A DNA stretch of 35,416 nucleotides, from assembly GCA_903889245.1 (NCBI GenBank), contig CAISWQ010000122.1, forward strand, positions 1-35,416, read 5' to 3'. This DNA is from an uncultured Lentisphaerota bacterium. Lineage in GTDB: Bacteria > Verrucomicrobiota > Kiritimatiellia > CAIQIC01. The notes below the pieces were generated by a model. The model was not told the DNA's origin. It was given only the letters and a program-made list of their open reading frames with translations, and did not search any database. This document shows positions 22,250 through 30,383 of this stretch, piece after piece. A program made the position numbers and the translations under genes. Each line of letters begins with the position of its first letter. The stretch's first letter is position 1.

Positions 22250-25200
22250 TCAAGGCGCTTCTGACACCTTGGTTTGGGGCGGAAGCGAAAGCACCTGCTT
22301 GGTCGCCAGTAGCCTAGACAGCAGGGTCTTCACGTCAATGTCCTGCACCGCAACGTCGGCGCGAAGGGCGGCGACGGCGGCAATCCCGGAGGCGTGTCCG
22401 AGCGACATGTATACCGGCTCCATACGGATCGAGCCGTAGGCTACGTGCGTTGCGGACAGGCAGACTGGGACCAGCAGGTTCTCGCATTGCGCCCTCTGCG
22501 GCGTGATCGAGCGGTACGGGATTTGGTACGGCTTGCTCTTCACGTCGAAGTTGCCCTCGTCGGTGACATTGCCTTCGGGCGTGACGAGACGCTGATAGGC
22601 GTGCGAGTCGAGAATGAACGAACCCATGGCGATGGCATCGGACTTGGTGAGGTCTTCCTGACAATCCTGTTGACGCATGACGTAACGGCCGATCATCCGG
22701 CGTGCTTCGCGTACATAGAGCGCGTAGGGCCAGTGGCCGTTGTCGGCGAATTCGTCGCGACAGAGTCCCCAGCCGTTGGTTTCCTTGCGCAGTTGCTCCG
22801 GGACGCGTTCGTCATGGCCGAGGAACCAGAGCAGGCCCTGAACGTAGTCAATATGATCCTGCCAGATCCGAGCGCGCGTGGCTTCATCGCCTTCAGGATA
22901 ATCCGTGCTGCCGCCCCAATAGTCGGTGCTGAAGATCAGGCCGGAAGCGTTGATCTCGCTCTTGCCGCCGGGAATCCAGCCGATATAGACGATGCGCGGA
23001 AACTTGATGCCGGGATAGTGGCGGATGAGTTCCAACAGCAAACCATAGCGCTCGGGGTAATAGTTCTTCGGCTTTGGAAAAGGCACCATGTTGTCTTTGT
23101 TACGCGTGATGACGACGCGGAAGTTGTAGCTTTGAACAAGTGTGTCTCCGGAGCCCAGCGCAGGCCAAGGTTTGTCGGTGATTCCCCAATAAAGTTTCCC
23201 TGTCGCGTCGCGCGCAGGCAACTCGCAGGGGGTGCCGTGGATGTAATCGGTGCCCGGCTTGGTCATGAACTCCAGGGTTCGTGGTCGCAGCGCCGCGGGA
23301 AGGAAGCCGGCGAGCGACTCGCCATATTCATCGCGCCCTTCGCGGCCAACCGTGTATTTGACGCCGGCACGAGCCATCAGATCGCCCTCATAGGTCGCGT
23401 CCACGAACATTTTGCCGCGATAGGTCGTGCCGTCCTTGGTGGTGAGCGACATGATCCGGTGGTTTTCGACCGTCACCGATTGCATGGACTGTTTTATGAC
23501 GACCTTGACACCGGCCTCAACGATCATCTCGTGGAACGTCTTCTCGGCGACATGCGGCTCGACTTTCCAGAACTCGAATGGCGTGGCGGTTTTCTTCGGG
23601 TCATTGTATTTGGCGTCAGCGCGTGTGAAAAACTCGCGCGCGATGCCGCCGATTGTTGTTGGGTCGCCCGTGTCCGTGCTGGAAAGACCGCCGGACACCA
23701 TCCCACCGATGTGGGCGCTCGGCTCGATTACGGCGACCGAAGCTCCCTCGCGCGCAGCAGCGATGGCCGCCGTGATTCCAGCCGGAGTGCCGCCGTAAAT
23801 GACCAGATCGTAAGCGGCCTGTTCCCGTGCGGCGTGGGAAGGATTCTCGGTCGGCGCCGCTTTGAGGTCAGCGATCATCAGGATGGCGCTATCACTGGCG
23901 GTGACGCGCAGAGAGGCGTGCAGGTTCAGGCGTCCGGCGAACAGGGCGTTCGGACAATCGAACGTGGCGATTTTCCAGCCGTTCACGGTCTCGATCTTGG
24001 TCGGCTTCACCGATGCATAAGGCGCAGTCACGGAGTCGTAGTGGAGCACGGGGGCGGAGTCGCAGCGGTACTTCATGGTGATGCGGACACTTTTCCGCGT
24101 TAGCGCAGCTTTGCCCTTGGTGGTGAAGCCAAAGTACACGTACCGTGCGCGGGCATCCTTGGTCTTGACGACCGGAACGCCATCCACGATGTCGCGGTCC
24201 GCTGCCGCGTCGCCATATTTGTCATAATCATCCATGACCAGCGGACGCACGCCATGCGTTTCGGCCTCGTCGCCCAGAATCGCCATGATCGCTTCCGCGC
24301 GCTTGAAGCCGATGAATGGCGCGGCCAGCGACTTGAGCGTCTCCGTGGACTTGGCGTCTTGACCGGCATCTTTGAAAACCTTGGCCATGCCCAGACGCAG
24401 CCGCTCGTGATAGGCAGACACCGCGCTGTCGGTGATGAATTTCGCGAAGCCCTGCTCGATCTTGCCGGTCTGCTCGCCCGCTTTGTAGGCGTCCATCTCG
24501 CGAAGGAGATCGAGCGTTTGGTTCTCCACATCCATTCCTCTTTGTCGGTCGCTGTCCTTGGCGAGAATCGGCCAGTAGATGCCGTAGCGCTCGCTCGTGA
24601 CCGAATAGAAGGGCTGGAAAGAAATATTGAACGGCTGCCCTTCCGTCTGAAAATGCAGCGGCTTGCCGGCAACGGGCTTCAGCCATGAAAGGTTGTCCGG
24701 ACTGTCAGCGAGGAAGTAGTACGCCTTCTTCATCCTCTCGGAATCCGGCTGCGGGTCGGCGGCGCGAGCCGTCATGAAGGCCCGCTCGTTTGGTCTGTCC
24801 ACGATGCCCGCCAGGATGACCGGCCCGTAAGCGATGGCCACCTGCTGCGGGTCATCGGGAAGCGGGATCGAACGCAGCGACATCGGGAACTTCACCGAAA
24901 CCTCGTCGCCCGTTTTCCACGAACCATCCACGACGATGAATCCGTTCTCGGTTTTCATCGGAACAGCTTTGCCATTCACGCTGACCGCGACGCCTTGTCC
25001 CGCCCACGACGGCTGGAGAATCCGCAGCGACAACTTGCCGGAGCCGGACTTCACCACAAAATTCACGACCTCGTCTTCCGGGTACTTCGTCTCGATCGCC
25101 AGTTGGAAATTCTTTTCCTTCCAGTCGAGAACGCACGGGATGAACTGGTTGATGTAGAGCGCGTCGTCGGTGCGGAAGAAGACACTGTCGCCCAGCTTGG

Positions 25201-26407
25201 AGAAATTCTCCATGCCGGTGCCGTAGCAACACCACATGGATTTGTCGGGGAAGCCATACCAGCGGTGATAACCGGTCGCCATCGGCACATAGTATTCGAG
25301 CTGTCCCGGCTCCGGGCCTTCCGTGCCGAGAATGCCATTGAGATGCGCGCGGTTGTAATAGTCCGCGTAACGCGAATCGCCGGTCGCCATGAAAAGTTTC
25401 CGCGACAGCCGCAGCAGGTTGTGGGTCTTGCAGGTTTCGTGCGTGGTCAGGGACATGATGCCCGCCAGCTTGCCGGCTTCGCCCCAGTTCTCGCCCGGAC
25501 CGGTCGTACCACCAGTGGCCCAACCACGATCCACCACCACGCGATCCCAGAAATATTTCGCCAGCTCCAGATAGCGCGCTTCGCCCATCAGCTCGTAGCG
25601 CCGCATCGCTCCGAGGACGAGCGGGATGTGCGTGTTCCCGTGGCGGCCGGTAAGGTTGTCCTTCTGGTTGGCCAGATCATCGAGGAACAAAGTCTGTTCC
25701 ATATTGATCGCCAGTTCCTTGATCTTCTCCTCTTTCGTCAGCGCGTAGATGTCCCACAACGACTCCACGATTCCGCCCGCTTCGTACTTGGACACGTGCA
25801 ATTCCAGCAATTGCTGATGCGTGAACTTTTCGTTTCGCACCACAAGATACAGGGCCAGCTTCTTCGCAACATCCAAGGCCTGCGCGTTGCCACATTCCTC
25901 GTATTGCGCGACCAATCCGGCGAGCGTTTTGTGGATGGTGTAATACGGAATGGCTCCCCGCTTCCCTTGTTCCAAGGTGTCGAAAAACGAATCCGGGAAC
26001 GCTCCCACATAGCCGCGCGGATTCGCTGCCTGACACTTCGCCAGATCCGCCACCATCAGCTCGCCCCGCTCCTTGAACCGGCTGTCCCCGGTGCTCGCGT
26101 ACATCATCGCCAGCGCCGAGAGATAGTGCCCGCCAACCACATGCCCGCGCAACCCGGCCTTCGCATTTTCCCAGCCTTCGTAGGACGCACCCCGCGCCGG
26201 CAGACCCGCCGTCACGCGAAAACAATGCAGCAGGCGATCCGGCTCCAAGCTCAGCAAATACTCCCCATCCCGCTTCTGCGCATCCAGCCAGACGCTCGGC
26301 GTCAACCGCACCTCGTTGCGGGGAAACGGTTCGATCGGCAGCAAACCGGCTTGCGCCGCCGGCGACGCGAACAGCAGGGCGCAGAGGATAACAAAAAAGT
26401 TTTTCAT
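22250..26407 (-). CDS. GH127 beta-L-arabinofuranosidase fused to FAD-dependent oxidoreductase
   Basis: 1385 aa with a Sec signal (MKNFFVILCALLFASPAAQA); AAGGACG precedes the ATG. Residues about 25-560 are GH127 (DUF1680): E324-T-C326 and the pair C393-C394 match the Glu-x-Cys ... Cys-Cys zinc/nucleophile set of beta-L-arabinofuranosidase HypBA1. Residues about 560-860 have no clear assignment; the last part (YVYFGFTTKGKAALTRKS onward) resembles a carbohydrate-binding beta-sandwich. Residues about 863-1370 are an FAD_oxidored (PF12831-like) domain, with the dinucleotide loop GGTPAGITAAIAAA from G872, IGGMVSGGLSSTD and FVDATYEGDLMARAG. A Sec signal on an FAD-binding protein is unusual, since most exported flavoproteins use Tat. 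First gene of an operon with the sulfatase; a promoter-like module lies at 26519-26581. Confidence 0.9.
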   Translation of the reverse strand: MKNFFVILCALLFASPAAQAGLLPIEPFPRNEVRLTPSVWLDAQKRDGEYLLSLEPDRLLHCFRVTAGLPARGASYEGWENAKAGLRGHVVGGHYLSALAMMYASTGDSRFKERGELMVADLAKCQAANPRGYVGAFPDSFFDTLEQGKRGAIPYYTIHKTLAGLVAQYEECGNAQALDVAKKLALYLVVRNEKFTHQQLLELHVSKYEAGGIVESLWDIYALTKEEKIKELAINMEQTLFLDDLANQKDNLTGRHGNTHIPLVLGAMRRYELMGEARYLELAKYFWDRVVVDRGWATGGTTGPGENWGEAGKLAGIMSLTTHETCKTHNLLRLSRKLFMATGDSRYADYYNRAHLNGILGTEGPEPGQLEYYVPMATGYHRWYGFPDKSMWCCYGTGMENFSKLGDSVFFRTDDALYINQFIPCVLDWKEKNFQLAIETKYPEDEVVNFVVKSGSGKLSLRILQPSWAGQGVAVSVNGKAVPMKTENGFIVVDGSWKTGDEVSVKFPMSLRSIPLPDDPQQVAIAYGPVILAGIVDRPNERAFMTARAADPQPDSERMKKAYYFLADSPDNLSWLKPVAGKPLHFQTEGQPFNISFQPFYSVTSERYGIYWPILAKDSDRQRGMDVENQTLDLLREMDAYKAGEQTGKIEQGFAKFITDSAVSAYHERLRLGMAKVFKDAGQDAKSTETLKSLAAPFIGFKRAEAIMAILGDEAETHGVRPLVMDDYDKYGDAAADRDIVDGVPVVKTKDARARYVYFGFTTKGKAALTRKSVRITMKYRCDSAPVLHYDSVTAPYASVKPTKIETVNGWKIATFDCPNALFAGRLNLHASLRVTASDSAILMIADLKAAPTENPSHAAREQAAYDLVIYGGTPAGITAAIAAAREGASVAVIEPSAHIGGMVSGGLSSTDTGDPTTIGGIAREFFTRADAKYNDPKKTATPFEFWKVEPHVAEKTFHEMIVEAGVKVVIKQSMQSVTVENHRIMSLTTKDGTTYRGKMFVDATYEGDLMARAGVKYTVGREGRDEYGESLAGFLPAALRPRTLEFMTKPGTDYIHGTPCELPARDATGKLYWGITDKPWPALGSGDTLVQSYNFRVVITRNKDNMVPFPKPKNYYPERYGLLLELIRHYPGIKFPRIVYIGWIPGGKSEINASGLIFSTDYWGGSTDYPEGDEATRARIWQDHIDYVQGLLWFLGHDERVPEQLRKETNGWGLCRDEFADNGHWPYALYVREARRMIGRYVMRQQDCQEDLTKSDAIAMGSFILDSHAYQRLVTPEGNVTDEGNFDVKSKPYQIPYRSITPQRAQCENLLVPVCLSATHVAYGSIRMEPVYMSLGHASGIAAVAALRADVAVQDIDVKTLLSRLLATKQVLSLPPQTKVSEAP

Positions 26408-26489
26408 ACTCGTCCTTTCATGTCTCGATCAGTTCCAATCATTTGATAATCTCACGCCCAAATTCTCCAACCAGATAAGAATTTGGTTG

Positions 26490-26517
26490 GGCGCGCCCAC
26501 CGGGGGCGCGCCGTTTT
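26490..26517 (+). terminator. Plus-strand intrinsic terminator-like hairpin
   Basis: GGCGCGCC stem pair around a 7-nt middle, followed on the plus strand by GTTTTT. No plus-strand gene lies upstream, so it would stop antisense transcription entering module A; on the minus strand it would be a stable hairpin in the GH127-FAD leader RNA. Confidence 0.5.
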
Positions 26518-26518
26518 T

Positions 26519-26581
26519 CGACCGCAGGATGACGCTGAAAAATCACAAGCGCATTCTTGCGAGCCACACTGCCAAGTCAAG
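26519..26581 (-). promoter_or_regulatory. Conserved promoter-like module A (GH127-FAD operon)
   Basis: Minus strand: CTTGACT, 16 bp, AAGAAT then GCGC, 24 nt, CGGTCG. It lies about 97 bp after the stop of IS91-like tail copy 2 and about 110-175 bp upstream of ATG26407. Confidence 0.65.
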
Positions 26582-26677
26582 ACCAGTTTCATAACGAATT
26601 TCTGCGTGTGCGAGTGTGTACGGAGGATGCCCGGCAGGCAGGACAAGTCGGGTGCGCGGCGTCTCGCCGCGGCGGGA

Positions 26678-26830
26678 TCAATCGTAAACGGGGCCGGGAT
26701 CGTACCGATCGTAGTCCGGGAAGGCCTGCTCATCCGCGACGGAAGCTTGGTCGTTAGATTCCGCGTCCTCCTGCGGAGGATCGTAGCACGGTTCGTAGAC
26801 CGTGCCGCCGGGGGGCGGGCCGCGCGCGCG
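26678..26830 (-). mobile_element. IS91-like transposase 3' remnant, copy 2
   Basis: Encodes only the last ~50 residues (ARGPPPGGTVYEPC through PGPVYD, stop TGA). The block 26707-26827 is nearly identical to 21351-21471 and in the same orientation. No start or upstream frame remains. Confidence 0.8.
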
Positions 26831-26911
26831 TTTTCCAAACATTGGAAAAGAACACAGCCAAAGTTCCAAGGATTGGAAACAGTCGCGCTGATTTTTTCCA
26901 AGGCTTGGAAA
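26831..26911. repeat. Palindromic array 6 (3 units)
   Basis: Centres at 26840, 26871 and 26903 (spacings 31, 32). It begins right where the IS91-like remnant ends. Confidence 0.95.
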
Positions 26912-26920
26912 GTCTCGGAC

Positions 26921-26987
26921 GCCGCGTGAGGTCACGCAACCTACAACAGAACGCCGCTGTTCCTTTGTAGGTCGGGTCACCGACCCG
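26921..26987. repeat. Bipartite hairpin element, copy 3
   Basis: A partly decayed first hairpin (GCGTGA-GG-TCACGC, 26924-26937) and a second, CGGGTC-ACC-GACCCG (26973-26987). Confidence 0.88.
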
Positions 26988-27037
26988 GCGGGATTGGTGA
27001 TCGCAAGGAATGTCATGCGAAAGAGAAGCCGGGACCT

Positions 27038-28249
27038 TCATGGCATTCCTTTCTCCTCGAACTCGCCGAGCGCGAGCGGGTAGTTGCCGTATTCGCGGAC
27101 GAGCTTGATGATGTAATCGTAGGTGTGGCCGGAGACGCTGCTGCTGACGGAGTGGTCGGACTGGAAGATGTAGCCGCCGCCCTTGGCCGCGTTCAGCTTG
27201 CGCAGCACCTCGCGGCGGATCGCGGCGCGATCGCCGGTCTCCCAGATCTGGATGTCGCTGTTGCCGCAGATGCCGAGGCGCTGGCCGTACTGGCGGCGCA
27301 GTTCGACAGCGTCGAGGCCGGCTTTGACCTCGAGCGGGTTGTAGGCGTCGAGGCCCATCTCAAGGTAGTCGGGCAGGATCGCCTTCACGTTGCCGCAGCC
27401 GTGGTAGATCACCGGCAGGCCGTGGGCGTGGGCGAGCGCGATCATCTGCGCGACCCACGGTTTGAAATAGGCGCGCCAGTAATCCGGCGCCATGAACGTG
27501 CATTGCTTGAACGCCACGTCGCCCCAGATCACGAAGCCATCGAGCAGCCCCGCGCCCGCGGCAAGCTCGGCCTTCGCCAGCTCCAGATAAAACGCGCCGA
27601 GCCGGTTAATCACCGCGCCCATTGCCTCTGGTTCCTCGCCCATCCAGATCATCGCGTTCTCCTGCCCGATCAGGCGCGTCAGGCATTCGCTCGCCTCGAT
27701 GATGCTGCCATACACGGGGAAATCCGGGCGTAGCGATTTGACCGTCTCGATCCACGGCGGCGTGTTGCGCTGGAAGCCATCGCCGACGCCGGCGATCTGG
27801 TTATCGCCCGCCGCCAAGAAACGCCGCGGATCGGTCGGCGAGTCGAACTCGACGCGCTGGAGTTTTTCGAACGTGTCGATTTCCCACGCGCGCATCTCCG
27901 GCATCGGATAGGAAAAGTGCTTGTGCATCACCGCGCCGAAGCCGGTCCTCACGACGACCTCCTCGGCGGTTTCCTTCAGCGTCTCGAACGGCCGAATCCA
28001 CGGATCGAAATTCGCCACGGTGACAATCCAGTCGAGGTCGTAGTAGTAGTAGGGATTCGCATCGGCGGGCAAACCGAGCTCCTGCCGCCAGCGGTTGATG
28101 AAGCCGCCCCAGAAAAAATCGCTGACCGGTACGCGGTCGGGCTCCTTGTGCCGCAGCGCCTTGTTCATCCGCTCCAGCTTGCGCAGGGTGTTCGCCTTGC
28201 GCCCGCTGACGTCCGCCGCCTTGCCGATGGTATCGAACATGCCACTCAT
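27038..28249 (-). CDS. Uroporphyrinogen decarboxylase-family protein (non-haem, methyltransferase-like)
   Basis: 403 aa. AGGAG, overlapping the stop of the upstream gene, lies 8 nt before ATG28249. The URO-D fold is recognisable from HKEPDRVPVSDFFWGG, GAGLLDGFVIWGDVAF, PVIYHGCGNVKAILPDYLEMG, DAYNPLEVKAGLD and LGICGNSDIQIW. The haem-pathway residues of true HemE near the N-terminus are absent. HGCG (H283, C285) resembles the HxCG zinc motif of MtaA/MtbA-type corrinoid methyltransferases; a further Cys (C328) lies where UroD has QGN. It is fourth in a glycan-degradation operon, so demethylation of a methylated sugar or related compound is possible but unproven. Cytoplasmic. Confidence 0.88.
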   Translation of the reverse strand: MSGMFDTIGKAADVSGRKANTLRKLERMNKALRHKEPDRVPVSDFFWGGFINRWRQELGLPADANPYYYYDLDWIVTVANFDPWIRPFETLKETAEEVVVRTGFGAVMHKHFSYPMPEMRAWEIDTFEKLQRVEFDSPTDPRRFLAAGDNQIAGVGDGFQRNTPPWIETVKSLRPDFPVYGSIIEASECLTRLIGQENAMIWMGEEPEAMGAVINRLGAFYLELAKAELAAGAGLLDGFVIWGDVAFKQCTFMAPDYWRAYFKPWVAQMIALAHAHGLPVIYHGCGNVKAILPDYLEMGLDAYNPLEVKAGLDAVELRRQYGQRLGICGNSDIQIWETGDRAAIRREVLRKLNAAKGGGYIFQSDHSVSSSVSGHTYDYIIKLVREYGNYPLALGEFEEKGMP

Positions 28250-28260
28250 GGTTGGTGCTC

Positions 28261-30381
28261 CTATGCTTCCACTTCCAGACAGATGACTTCGCTGACCGGC
28301 ACGCGGGCGAGCGTGACCTCGACGCCGCCGCGCTCGGCGCGCACGCGCAGCTTCTCCCCGGCGATCAACGCGCGGGCAGCGGCGACCTTCAGCGGCAGGT
28401 TCAGGCGCACGGTCGCATCGGTCAGGGCAATCGGGTCCTCATGGAATTCCGGGTGCGGCGGCGCCTTGCGCACCGGCGAGTAGTTGATGACGTGAATGAG
28501 ATAGCGTTTCTGCGCCGCCTGCTGTGTGAGGGTGATCTCCGTCGAGAGCGGCGCGTTGCTGCTGATCAGACGCTGCGGCAGCACCTCGCCGAGGACTTTC
28601 TCGAACGCGGCGCGATAGACCCAGTAGCCGTTGCGGTAATAGCTTTGGCCGATCGGGAACGCGATCAGGCCGACGCGCCCGCTGCGCGCGAGCGCGGTGT
28701 AGTCGGTGACGTGATCGAACGGCGTCTGCTTGTGGCTGGTGAAGTGCTCGGCGGTGCGCTGGAACTTCGGCTCGCCCAGCGCCGCCAGCGAGGTGGCCGC
28801 GCCCGCCGCCTTCCACTGCGACGCGCCCTCATAGAGCGCGTATTCATAGTCAGGAATGTCGCCGGTGAACTTCACCCGCGGCACGAGGTAGGCGGGCTTG
28901 AACGGCGAGGCGCCGGCATAAGTCAGGCCGTAGCGCTCGAGCCAGCTCGCCGTGGCACCCGCGGCGAGACCCGCCTCGTGGCAGGCGAGCACCGCCCCAC
29001 CCTGCGCGATGAACGCGTGCAGGCGTGCGACCGTCGTGGCGTCGGGCCGGAAACCATCGGGCAGCACGACGAGACCGTAGCGTTCCCACTCCTGGCCGGG
29101 CTCGACAACGTCGAATTGCAGCCGCGACTCCAGCAGCAGCTTGGTCAGGCCGTAGAGATATTCATCGCGTAGCCGGTCGAATGGCACGGCGGGGATCAGC
29201 AGCGCGGCCTCGGTCACCGGCGCCGCGCCTTCGAGATAGGGCTCCAGCGCCTTGATACGTCCATAGGATTTTCCGATGACGTGATAGACCGCCGGATCGA
29301 GGCGGCCGGTCGGTGGCATCTGGTCGCCGATGTCGCAACGCGCGGCGTTGGCGACGATGCTCGCCAACTCCACGTCGAGCTGCTGCGGCAGCTTCAGCCC
29401 GCCGAAGTCGGCCCACGAAGTGACGAAGCGGCCGGTCATGCCGTTGACGGGCAGGCCGAACGTGCGCTGATAGCGCATCTGCATCGGCGCGTAGAAGTAG
29501 CCCCAGCCCGCGCCGGTCGGCAGCGCCTCGATATCGATGTTATCGAGCAACGCCGCGCGCTGGCTCACGCACGCGAGGCCGATGTCGTTGAAGTCCACCT
29601 GACAGCCCGGCCGCGTCGCGCGCACGAGTTCGCGCATACGCTTGTGCCAGTCGAGGAAGAGCTGGTTCTTGTGGGCGCGCTGCGCCTCGGCATCCTTCGG
29701 GTCCTTTCCGGCGGCCACGAGCTGCTTTTTACATTCCGGGCAATAGCACTCGGGCGCGATCGGCTCGGCCATGTCGAACCACGCGCCGTCGAGCTCATAG
29801 CGGCCGACGAACTCGCGCGTGTGTTCGTCCATCAGCTTGCAGAACGGCTCATGTGCGAGACAGAGCGCGGTCCAGCCCGGCGTCTGCCCAGCCTTGGGCA
29901 GATAGTTCGAGCCATCGCGCTTGATGACGAGCCAGTCCTTGTGCGTGCTGGCGAGGTGATGATCCCACGTGGTGCAGTAATAGGCATAGACGGCGATCTT
30001 GCGTGCGCGGCACGCCTTGACCTGCTCGCCGAGCAGATCGAACGCGAGCCCCGGATGCACGGGGCCGTACTTGCTTGGGTAATAGAACAGACCATGCATG
30101 TCCTTGGCGAACACGACGACGGAGTCCACGTTGCCCGCCAGCAGCCGGTCGCCGAACTCATCGGCGTTGAACTTTTCCCCGATCCTGCCGATGTGGCGCG
30201 TGTTGTGGAAATCGAGATGGATCTTCCGCCACGGCCGTCGCGGCAGCGCGGCGAAGCGCGGATCAATCCACGTCTTCAGCGCCGGCGGCGCTTCCGCCGC
30301 GCCGAGCGGCAGCGCGTGCGCCGCCGCGACCCCCACGGCCAGCGCGCCGAGAAATTCACGACGATTCAGATTGGTATGCAT
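28261..30381 (-). CDS. Tat-exported GHL6/GH42-like putative glycosidase
   Basis: 706 aa. ATG30381 is preferred over ATG30387 because GGAG lies 8 nt before it and only 2 nt before the other. The twin-arginine leader is LNRREFLGALAVGVAAAH. A (beta/alpha)8-type N-terminal domain of the GHL6/alpha-L-fucosidase-like class follows: KIHLDFHNTRHIG, VVVFAKDMHGLFYYPSKYG, VYAYYCTTWDHH, ELDGAWFDMAEPIAPECYCPEC. The second half resembles a beta-galactosidase trimerisation (flavodoxin-like) domain: YGLVVLPDGFRPDATTVARL then AFIAQGGAVLACHEAG. The acid/base and nucleophile cannot be fixed; D in WFDM and E in MAEP are candidates. Third in the GH127 operon. Substrate unknown. Confidence 0.84.
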   Translation of the reverse strand: MHTNLNRREFLGALAVGVAAAHALPLGAAEAPPALKTWIDPRFAALPRRPWRKIHLDFHNTRHIGRIGEKFNADEFGDRLLAGNVDSVVVFAKDMHGLFYYPSKYGPVHPGLAFDLLGEQVKACRARKIAVYAYYCTTWDHHLASTHKDWLVIKRDGSNYLPKAGQTPGWTALCLAHEPFCKLMDEHTREFVGRYELDGAWFDMAEPIAPECYCPECKKQLVAAGKDPKDAEAQRAHKNQLFLDWHKRMRELVRATRPGCQVDFNDIGLACVSQRAALLDNIDIEALPTGAGWGYFYAPMQMRYQRTFGLPVNGMTGRFVTSWADFGGLKLPQQLDVELASIVANAARCDIGDQMPPTGRLDPAVYHVIGKSYGRIKALEPYLEGAAPVTEAALLIPAVPFDRLRDEYLYGLTKLLLESRLQFDVVEPGQEWERYGLVVLPDGFRPDATTVARLHAFIAQGGAVLACHEAGLAAGATASWLERYGLTYAGASPFKPAYLVPRVKFTGDIPDYEYALYEGASQWKAAGAATSLAALGEPKFQRTAEHFTSHKQTPFDHVTDYTALARSGRVGLIAFPIGQSYYRNGYWVYRAAFEKVLGEVLPQRLISSNAPLSTEITLTQQAAQKRYLIHVINYSPVRKAPPHPEFHEDPIALTDATVRLNLPLKVAAARALIAGEKLRVRAERGGVEVTLARVPVSEVICLEVEA

Positions 30382-30383
30382 GG

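Larger units (their letters stand above)
26408..27037. other. Intergenic region between two glycan operons
   Basis: No gene is seen in 630 bp. It holds a GC-rich hairpin (26490-26512), promoter-like module A (26519-26581), IS91-like tail copy 2 (26678-26830), palindromic array 6 (26831-26911) and a bipartite hairpin (26921-26987). Confidence 0.88.
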
